Shown one piece after another: positions 1-6,538 of a stretch of 64,000 nt of DNA. Position numbers and translations under genes: made by a program. A model generated the notes under the pieces. It saw only the letters and a program-made list of their open reading frames with translations. It did not search any database and was not told where the DNA came from. How positions within the stretch are numbered: position 1 is the stretch's first letter; each line of letters opens with the position of its first letter. Source of the stretch: Caldilineaceae bacterium (GTDB taxonomy: Bacteria; Chloroflexota; Anaerolineae; Caldilineales; Caldilineaceae); assembly GCA_020846635.1 (NCBI GenBank), contig JADLDO010000041.1:124001-188000 (forward strand), written 5' to 3'.

Positions 1-980
1 TGGAAGAAGCCCTGCCTGTTACCTTGATTGAGGAATGGCATGGCCCCGACTGGACAGGCGCGCCCAGCACGATCCGCCTCTATGCCGTGGATAAATCGCC
101 CGCGCCCAGCGAACGTACGATTGACCTCGCCGCGCCCGGCGCGCAAATGTACCTGGCAGAGGGCTGGTCACCCGTAGGCAGCGCCCAACAGGGACGCTAT
201 GCCACCCGCGCCAGTGTCGATCTGCTGCTCCCCGCCTGGTCAAGCGGCGCGCGCATCACGCTCACCTATGCCCAGCCCAGCACCGTCACCTACCACTATC
301 AGGGACATTCCTTAGGCCAACAGAGCGGAACCATGCACACGCTCACCTTACCGGCCCTGGTCGAGCGTGTGCCCACTCCCCGGCTCACCCTAACCTTTGA
401 CAGCGCGCCCACACCTATCACCACACTCGTTCCCGCGGCGACCCCAATCGGCAGCACAGGCGTCAACCTTGCGCCAGGGCTTGCCATCCTTGCCCAAAGC
501 GCGGGTGAAGAAGTGGGCGACTTTGCCCACATCTGGATCAACGGGCTGGAGTACGCTGCTAACGAGCGCGGCTATAACTTGGTGGCGCTAACGCCGGGCG
601 GGGAGATTCTGGGGCAGGCGATCTTCGACACTTTTGATGTCGAAAAGTCCGATGAATCAGAACGTATGGCGGCTTGGCTGGAAAGTTGGGAGCGTGGGAC
701 AATTCTTGTCGGCGCAGCAGCCGACACGGTTGCGGATGAAGCCGGAAATGCGTTGAACGAGACCGCGATTGCAGCCCTCAGACAGTTCGGCGTAGCGGGC
801 GATCTGCGCGGCAAATTCCGTTGGAGTCATGCCTTTGTGGGCGTTGCCGGTGCAATGCCGGCGACTGCGCTGGAGGAGATTCAGCTTACCCATCCGGCTG
901 CGGTCTGGCTTGGCGTCCCCCTGCCCGCGGCCTCCGGCTATGGTCCCTTGCAGCGTTTTACACTGACAGCGGCGCCCTAG
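1..980 (+). CDS. ILEI/FAM3-like domain protein, C-terminal part (5' end outside the window)
   Basis: The reading frame is open from base 3, ahead of the first possible start (TTG at 24), so the gene begins left of the window; about 325 codons are visible. Visible residues 1-155 are a beta-rich region of unknown function, rich in Thr, Ser, Pro and Ala. The last ~140 residues resemble the interleukin-like EMT inducer (ILEI) domain known from the animal FAM3/PANDER proteins. Matching features are HIWINGLEYA, then ERGYNLVALTPGGEILGQ, FDTFDV, the GTILVGAAADTVADEA strand and the FRWSHAFVGVAGA end. In animals the domain is a secreted beta-beta-alpha fold; bacterial versions exist but have no assigned role. 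The next genes on the + strand are envelope genes, so an extracellular or sugar-related role is possible. The 3' end overlaps the convergent kinase gene by 23 bp. Sure of the domain resemblance, unsure of function. Confidence 0.75.
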   Translation, partial: EEALPVTLIEEWHGPDWTGAPSTIRLYAVDKSPAPSERTIDLAAPGAQMYLAEGWSPVGSAQQGRYATRASVDLLLPAWSSGARITLTYAQPSTVTYHYQGHSLGQQSGTMHTLTLPALVERVPTPRLTLTFDSAPTPITTLVPAATPIGSTGVNLAPGLAILAQSAGEEVGDFAHIWINGLEYAANERGYNLVALTPGGEILGQAIFDTFDVEKSDESERMAAWLESWERGTILVGAAADTVADEAGNALNETAIAALRQFGVAGDLRGKFRWSHAFVGVAGAMPATALEEIQLTHPAAVWLGVPLPAASGYGPLQRFTLTAAP

Positions 981-2607
981 CCGCCGCCAGTTCATGCCCC
1001 ACCGGCTGCTCAATCGCCTGCCGTACCATCTGCAACAGATCGTTGGGATAAAAGGGCTTCTCCACCACATAGGCCCCTGTGCCAACAAGCTGCTGGAAGG
1101 TCACAACATCTTCGACATAGCCCGACATATAGACGACAGGAGTCCCAGGATGCCGGTGCGCGATCCGTCTCACCACCTCGCGACCGGTCATGCGCGGCAT
1201 AATCACATCGGTCAGAAGCAGGTCAATCTTGCCACTATAGCCGTTGCTCAACGTGATGGCTTCTTCGGGCGTGCCCGCGATCAACAGCCGGTAGCCCGCC
1301 TCTTGCAGAATGGTCGTCGCCAGGTCGCGCACGCCGACTTCATCTTCTACCAAGAGGATCGTTTCGTGTCCAGTGAAAAAGCCGGTCGTCTCTTCCACAC
1401 GTCCCGCAGCAACAGGGCTCTTATCAACACGCGGCAGGTATATATGAAAGGTTGTGCCTTGTCCTACTTCACTGTAGACGCTGATATAACCGCCGCTCTG
1501 CTGTACGATGGCATAGACGGTCGGCAGCCCCAACCCGGTGCCGCGTCCCTTCGGTTTCGTGGTGAAAAACGGCTCATAGATGCGCGCTAAGGTATCCGCA
1601 TCCATGCCGCTCCCCGTATCAGCCACCGTCAGGCGCACATAGGCACCCGGCTTCATCTTTGGAAATTGGGCCGCAGAACGCTCGTCCAACTCGATGTTGT
1701 GCGTCTCAACCGTCAGCAAGCCCCCGCTGGGCATTGCGTCTTTGGCATTGACAATCAGATTGAGCAATACCTGTTGCAGTTGAACCGGATCTGCCTCGAT
1801 TTGCCCAAGCGTTGAGTCAAGCCGCATCTCCATCTCGATAGCAGCCCCCAGCAGGCTCTGCACCATAAAACTCATCTCATTCACGACTTCGTTGAGCGCA
1901 ATCACGCTGGGCTGCAATGCCTGGCGACGGCTGAAAGCCAAAAGTTGGCGCGTCAGCGTGGCAGCCGTCGCGCTGGCCTTCCGAATCTGCTCGACATAGC
2001 GCGCCACGATATGACCCTGATCCAGCTTGCGCAGCGAGAGATCGCTGTAGCTGCTGATCACGGTCAACAGGTTGTTGAAGTCATGAGCAATGCCACCGGC
2101 CAATCTGCCCACAGCCTCCATTCGCTGTGCCTGTTCCAAGCGCCGCTCGCTCTCGCGCAATGCTTGTTCGGCCTGCATATTGGCCGCAAGGCGCAGCCGT
2201 TCTTCGGCACCGCTAAAATAACCGACCGGCGCGGTGAGAGGCTTGGCGGGTGGCAGAAGCAGGCGTAGGGCGCTGCGGATCTGGCGCGTGGCAAAGGGCG
2301 GCAAAATGGCAAGACCACGCGCAGCGTCCACGGCGCTCACGGCGACTTCATGGTCGTCGCACAAACAGATGAGAAGGCCATGCCACACATGGCGTAGAAG
2401 GGTTAAACCGGAGAGGGCAGTGGGCTGAAGCAGGACAATGACCAAATCTACGGAATGAAATTGCAGCCAGTCCACCGCGGAGGCGCAGTTGCTAACTTCG
2501 ATCCAACTCAGCCAGCCACAACTTTCGAGGGCTGAAACAGCGTGGCTAACAAGGTTTGGGTTCTCGGCGACCAACAGGACCTGCGCGCTTGCCGGTGTAT
2601 GGCTCAT
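958..2607 (-). CDS. Hybrid sensor histidine kinase with pseudo-receiver and C-terminal receiver domains
   Basis: 549 aa, no membrane segment, so cytoplasmic. Order: an N-terminal receiver-like domain (about 8-125) that lacks the phospho-acceptor Asp (DLVIVLLQP where a receiver has DLVLLD); a HisKA domain with the phospho-His motif GGIAHDFNNLLTVISSYSDL (about 165-235); an ATPase domain with N box NLIVNAKDAM, G1 DTGSGMD and G2 GRGTGLGLP (about 275-390); and a C-terminal receiver with an intact LLLTDVIMP acceptor and the EKPF lysine (about 415-540). This is the usual layout of kinases that phosphorylate their own attached receiver. Signal and output are unknown; no DNA-binding regulator adjoins it. 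The ATG at 2607 fits a consensus promoter about 40 nt upstream. The 3' end overlaps the convergent ILEI-domain gene by 23 bp. Confidence 0.9.
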   Translation of the reverse strand: MSHTPASAQVLLVAENPNLVSHAVSALESCGWLSWIEVSNCASAVDWLQFHSVDLVIVLLQPTALSGLTLLRHVWHGLLICLCDDHEVAVSAVDAARGLAILPPFATRQIRSALRLLLPPAKPLTAPVGYFSGAEERLRLAANMQAEQALRESERRLEQAQRMEAVGRLAGGIAHDFNNLLTVISSYSDLSLRKLDQGHIVARYVEQIRKASATAATLTRQLLAFSRRQALQPSVIALNEVVNEMSFMVQSLLGAAIEMEMRLDSTLGQIEADPVQLQQVLLNLIVNAKDAMPSGGLLTVETHNIELDERSAAQFPKMKPGAYVRLTVADTGSGMDADTLARIYEPFFTTKPKGRGTGLGLPTVYAIVQQSGGYISVYSEVGQGTTFHIYLPRVDKSPVAAGRVEETTGFFTGHETILLVEDEVGVRDLATTILQEAGYRLLIAGTPEEAITLSNGYSGKIDLLLTDVIMPRMTGREVVRRIAHRHPGTPVVYMSGYVEDVVTFQQLVGTGAYVVEKPFYPNDLLQMVRQAIEQPVGHELAAARAPLSV

Positions 2608-2647
2608 TGTCTATCCGCGGATTCGTAATCGTGAGGCATCTTTCGAG

Positions 2648-2676
2648 ATTGTAAGCAATATTGTACCCTCTGTCAA
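2648..2676 (-). promoter_or_regulatory. Sigma-70 promoter of the hybrid kinase gene
   Basis: On the minus strand TTGACA (2676-2671) is followed after exactly 17 bp by TACAAT (2653-2648). This is a consensus -35 and a 5/6 -10 at ideal spacing. Transcription would start near 2641, leaving a leader of about 35 nt before the ATG at 2607. Seen directly in the sequence; activity is inferred. Confidence 0.75.
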
Positions 2677-2703
2677 CTGCGTTTTGACAGATATAACCTG
2701 TCA
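2670..2703. promoter_or_regulatory. Triple CTGTCA(A) operator-like repeat
   Basis: Three alternating copies of one heptamer lie side by side: CTGTCAA (2670-2676), its exact inverse TTGACAG (2684-2690), then CTGTCA (2698-2703). Copies 1 and 2 form a perfect 7-bp inverted repeat with a 7-bp spacer, as do copies 2 and 3 over 6 bp. Centre spacing is 14 bp. Copy 1 covers the -35 of the kinase promoter, so a bound protein would block or control it. The binding protein is unknown. Confidence 0.5.
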
Positions 2704-2721
2704 GAGTTGTTAAGATTGCAA

Positions 2722-2758
2722 GAAAAAAGCATACGCTGCTTTTAGCGACAGCGTATGC
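2722..2758 (-). terminator. Rho-independent terminator of glnS
   Basis: Read on the minus strand, a perfect 10-bp stem (arm GCATACGCTG at 2758-2749, partner 2738-2729) with a 10-nt loop is followed at once by six T. It lies about 50 nt past the glnS stop codon and separates glnS from the kinase promoter. Confidence 0.9.
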
Positions 2759-2808
2759 CACTTATTCCGACCATTGCCCTACAGTTACTCTATGCTCAGC
2801 TTCGGCAA

Positions 2809-5229
2809 TCACTTGGCCTTGAGGATTTGCTGCACCAATTCTTGCACCAACTTGGGGTCGGCGCGGTTCTGCGTTTCGCGCATCACCTGACCTACAAAGA
2901 AGCCCAGCAACCCGCTCTTGCCGTTTCGATATTGTTCGGCCTTTGCTTCGTTTGTGGCAATCACTTTTTGCACAAAAGGCTGCAACTGCTCGGCACTGCG
3001 AATAGGTTCTAGCCCCTGCTCGCGCACAATTTGTCGTGGGTTTGCACCCGTACGCAGCATCAGGGCAAAGACCTCTTTTGCCATCGCGGGCGTAATCTCG
3101 CCACGATCCACCAACGCTGCCAATTCTCCCACCTGTCGCCCCTGGATTGGCAATTCGGAAATCGGTGTTTCCTTTGCCTCGCGCAAGACCTCGTTCGTCA
3201 CCCAATTGGCAACACTCTTGGCCCCCTCGTTCTCCGCACCACCGTAGGCTGCCAACCCCTCTTCAAAGAAGCGGGCAAGCGCCAAGTCGCTCGACAGCAG
3301 ATCGGCGTCCTCATAGGACAAGCCCAAATCCTGCGTATAGCTCGCCAACCGTTCCACCAATTCGGGCGTGGCTGCCCGTACACTGTCGCGCAGGTCGCTC
3401 TTGCTGCGGCGGCTCTCCGGCTCGCTTGCGCTGCCGCTACTCTTGGTCGCTGGTGCAGAAACAGGCGTCGTCTGCGCTGTATCCACAGGTGCATCGCGCT
3501 TTGCCAACCACGGGTCACGCAGTTCGATAATGCGGTTATAAACCAATCGTCCGGGTTGCGAGTCCTCAGCATCGCTGACAAAATAGCCCAGGCGCTCAAA
3601 CTGATAACGGATCCCCGCCGGGTCATTCGCCACGCTAGGCTCTATCCACGCCTCCGCGATCACTTCCTTCGAAAGGGGGTTTAGATAATCCTTAAAATTC
3701 TTCCCCTCTTCCAAATCGTCGGGATTCGGCACCGTAAAGAGCCGGTCATAGAGTCGCACCTCAGCAGGCAGCGCATGGGGGGCAGATACCCAATGGATTG
3801 TCTGCACACGTCGTCCCTTGCTGGCGACCCCGCCCTTTGTCGCAGGATCATAGGTGCAGTGGACTTCGATCACCTCGCCCGTCTGTGGATCTTTCACCAC
3901 ATCCACACACTTCACGATGTAGGCAAAGCGCAGCCGTATCTCACGACCAGGGGCCAGGCGATAGAAATCGTCTGGAGGAAACTCCATGAAATCATCGCGC
4001 TCAATATAAAGCTCGCGCCCAAAGGGCACCTTGCGCGAACCTTCATTGGGTACATCGCGCGGCCAATAAGAGGCGTCTAATTCCTCGACCTGATCGGCAG
4101 GATAGTTGTCGATGATCAACTTGAGCGGGCGCAGAACAGCCATCACCCGCGGCGCGCGGAAGTTGAGGTCATCGCGAATGCAATAATCCAGCAGCGAAAT
4201 CTCAACCCGGCTGTTCGTTTTGGCAACGCCAACCCGTTCCGAAAAGGTACGGATCGCCTCAGGTGTCACCCCACGGCGGCGCAACCCGGCAATCGTGGGC
4301 ATGCGCGGATCGTCCCAGCCATCCACATGCCCCTCGGTCACTAATTGCAGCAGTTTGCGCTTGCTCATTACGGTGTAATCCAAATTAAGCCGCGCAAATT
4401 CATATTGGTGAGGCCGCGGCGGTTTCTGGGTATGCTCCATCAACCAATCATAGACCTCACGGTTGTTCTCAAATTCCAGGGTGCAGATCGAGTGCGTCAC
4501 CCCTTCGATGGCGTCGGATAGGGGGTGGGCAAAGTCATACATCGGGTAGATGCACCAAAGATTGCCTGTGCGATAATGATGGGCATGGCGAATGCGATAG
4601 AAAAGCGGGTCACGCATCTTCATATTAGCCGCGGCCATGTCAATCTTGCCGCGCAGCACATGCGCGCCATCAGCAAACTCGCCCGCGCGCATACGCGCAA
4701 AGAGGTCGAGATTCTCCTCCACCGAGCGGTTGCGATAAGGACTCTCACGCCCCGGTTCCGTCACCGTACCTCGGTAGGCGCGAATCTCCTCCTCGTTGAG
4801 GCTGTCCACATAGGCCTTGCCCGCCTCAATCAACTGCACCGCATAGGCATACAACTGCTCATAATAGTCTGAAGCAAAATAAAGCCGTTCGCCCCAATCA
4901 AAGCCCAGCCAGCGTATATCACGCGCAATTGCCTTGACATAGGCAATATCCTCCGTGGCTGGGTTGGTATCATCCATACGCAAGTTGCAGACGCCGCCAA
5001 AATCCAACGCCACGCCAAAGTTCAGGCAGATTGACTTGGCGTGACCGATATGCAGAAAGCCATTCGGCTCCGGTGGAAAACGAGTGACCACCCGTCCGCC
5101 ATAGCGATTCTGGCGCACATCCTCAGCGACAATGGCGCGAATAAAATCAAGATTCTCTGGGGCAACTGTCTCTACTGTTGTTGTCTCTGGGGAAGTTGTT
5201 ATCTCAGCCACTTTTTGCGCCTTTTCCAC
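2809..5229 (-). CDS. glnS: Glutaminyl-tRNA synthetase with C-terminal YqeY-like domain
   Basis: Charges tRNA-Gln with glutamine in the cytoplasm. 806 aa, against about 550 in E. coli. The class I catalytic core carries PPEPNGFLHIGHAKS (HIGH at 60-63) and the KMSKS-type loop VMSKRKLL, followed by the two beta-barrel anticodon-binding domains to about residue 575. A Thr/Ser/Pro/Ala-rich linker (about 580-610) leads to a helical GatB/YqeY-type domain (about 640-806) with NPRQIVREQGLEPI and a lysine-rich end. In GatB this tail domain helps recognise tRNA, and fused GlnRS-YqeY proteins are known from Deinococcus, so it probably adds tRNA affinity here. Its presence implies direct Gln-tRNA charging rather than sole use of the amidotransferase route. 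Monocistronic, with its own promoter and terminator. Confidence 0.97.
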   Translation of the reverse strand: MEKAQKVAEITTSPETTTVETVAPENLDFIRAIVAEDVRQNRYGGRVVTRFPPEPNGFLHIGHAKSICLNFGVALDFGGVCNLRMDDTNPATEDIAYVKAIARDIRWLGFDWGERLYFASDYYEQLYAYAVQLIEAGKAYVDSLNEEEIRAYRGTVTEPGRESPYRNRSVEENLDLFARMRAGEFADGAHVLRGKIDMAAANMKMRDPLFYRIRHAHHYRTGNLWCIYPMYDFAHPLSDAIEGVTHSICTLEFENNREVYDWLMEHTQKPPRPHQYEFARLNLDYTVMSKRKLLQLVTEGHVDGWDDPRMPTIAGLRRRGVTPEAIRTFSERVGVAKTNSRVEISLLDYCIRDDLNFRAPRVMAVLRPLKLIIDNYPADQVEELDASYWPRDVPNEGSRKVPFGRELYIERDDFMEFPPDDFYRLAPGREIRLRFAYIVKCVDVVKDPQTGEVIEVHCTYDPATKGGVASKGRRVQTIHWVSAPHALPAEVRLYDRLFTVPNPDDLEEGKNFKDYLNPLSKEVIAEAWIEPSVANDPAGIRYQFERLGYFVSDAEDSQPGRLVYNRIIELRDPWLAKRDAPVDTAQTTPVSAPATKSSGSASEPESRRSKSDLRDSVRAATPELVERLASYTQDLGLSYEDADLLSSDLALARFFEEGLAAYGGAENEGAKSVANWVTNEVLREAKETPISELPIQGRQVGELAALVDRGEITPAMAKEVFALMLRTGANPRQIVREQGLEPIRSAEQLQPFVQKVIATNEAKAEQYRNGKSGLLGFFVGQVMRETQNRADPKLVQELVQQILKAK

Positions 5230-5307
5230 AATCTATCTATCGCCGGCAATCGCCAATCAATTTTTACGGGCAATTCGCCTGCTCATTCGTATCGAATATA
5301 TCGTTGG

Positions 5308-5337
5308 ATTATGCCATCTGGCGCGTACCAGTGTCAA
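5308..5337 (-). promoter_or_regulatory. Probable sigma-70 promoter of glnS
   Basis: On the minus strand TTGACA (5337-5332) and CATAAT (5313-5308) are 18 bp apart, about 75 nt upstream of the glnS start at 5229. Consensus -35, 5/6 -10. Confidence 0.55.
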
Positions 5338-5506
5338 TGATTCGGGTCAACCGGGTAATATCGCTCGTTGGGGTCATCTCATTCTCTGGGCGCATCCCCT
5401 CCATAATTCGCAAAATGCACTGCTTCATGGTAGATTTCACTCACTTGGGTACCCGGCGCAGCGTGTGGCGTCGTGATCCCGAACCCTAACACCCAAGTCC
5501 GGATCT

Positions 5507-6532
5507 ATGCTGCGTCGTCTTTTCCTTTGGTTACAACCTGCTGCCTTCATTCTCTCTCTCTTTGCCATTGGCTGGTTCCTAGCAATCCAGTGGTCGGCTC
5601 TCCGCAACTATCCGTGGCGGCTCGATTGGGGATGGCTACTGGCGACCTGTGTGCTGACGCTCGCCAGTTGGGGCATTGAGGTTGCCATCTGGCGACACCT
5701 ACTCTTTACATTGGGCGGCAAACTGCCCTATTGGGTGGCAGTGCGTCTCTGGTTTCTAAGCGCCGTCGTGCGCTATCTGCCGGGCAGCATTTGGCAGCCG
5801 CTTTCACTGACGCTCCACAGCCGTCGTCATGGCGTTGCTCCAGAAGCCACCATCACCAGCCTGATCTTGTTTCAAGTCATTACGCTGCTTGCCATTGCCC
5901 CCATCTTTGTGATCTATTTCTTGTGGATCGACACAAAATCCCTGGCTGCCCAGTTCGTGGCGGAGTTCCCGCCTGCCCTGATCTGGGCAGTTCTGATTCC
6001 ACTTGTGTTGTTTCTCCTGCGCCCCCAATGGCTGCCGCTCTTGCTGAATTGGGCATTGGCGCGCATCGGGCGTCCGCCACTCGACACACAATTGACCAGT
6101 CGCGCGCTCCTGACCCTGATCTTTGTGGCTTGGGTGGATTGGATCCTGTGGGGAGGCGTCTTTGCCGCCTTTACCTTTGCGGTCGCGGGCGCAGGCGTGA
6201 GCGGAGGCACGCAGCTAGCCCCTTTGCTCGTCGCCTCCTTCCCCATCGCCTCTGCCATTGGCTTTCTGAGCGTGATCACCCCCAGTGGTTTCGGCGTGCG
6301 TGAAGGAGCCATGTACCTGCTGCTCACCCCCCAAATTGCCGGCAGCGTGGTTACGGTCATCGCCCTGGCGGTGCGCGTTTGGGGGATTCTGGGTGAGCTG
6401 CTCATGGCGCTCATCAGCACACCTTTTGAACACGCATCCACTCGCGCGAATCCGGTGGATATACCCCTGCCCATCGACAGCCCACTGCCCGATCCGGTGG
6501 TCAACTCCGACCTCCGCCGCGAAACCACCTAG
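5507..6532 (+). CDS. Lysylphosphatidylglycerol synthase/flippase-type integral membrane protein
   Basis: 341 aa with about eight hydrophobic helices spread over the chain (for example 9-27, 40-60, 120-145, 165-185, 205-235, 275-300). It resembles the membrane half of MprF (LPG_synthase_TM, formerly UPF0104), with the family-type stretch WFLSAVVRYLPGSIWQP early and GFGVREGAMYLLLTPQIAG late. Stand-alone members are thought to move lipids or lipid-linked sugars across the membrane, and many lie beside glycosyltransferase genes. Here a GT39 gene starts 6 nt downstream, so a shared role in making or exporting a lipid-linked glycan is likely but unproven. No aminoacyl-transferase domain is attached, so it is not a full MprF. 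Confidence 0.85.
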   Translation: MLRRLFLWLQPAAFILSLFAIGWFLAIQWSALRNYPWRLDWGWLLATCVLTLASWGIEVAIWRHLLFTLGGKLPYWVAVRLWFLSAVVRYLPGSIWQPLSLTLHSRRHGVAPEATITSLILFQVITLLAIAPIFVIYFLWIDTKSLAAQFVAEFPPALIWAVLIPLVLFLLRPQWLPLLLNWALARIGRPPLDTQLTSRALLTLIFVAWVDWILWGGVFAAFTFAVAGAGVSGGTQLAPLLVASFPIASAIGFLSVITPSGFGVREGAMYLLLTPQIAGSVVTVIALAVRVWGILGELLMALISTPFEHASTRANPVDIPLPIDSPLPDPVVNSDLRRETT

Positions 6533-6538
6533 CCCTCC

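Noticed and set aside
1445-1600. Antisense open frames opposite kinase and glnS genes
   Set aside because: They mirror codon bias of the true genes and show no domains or start signals.
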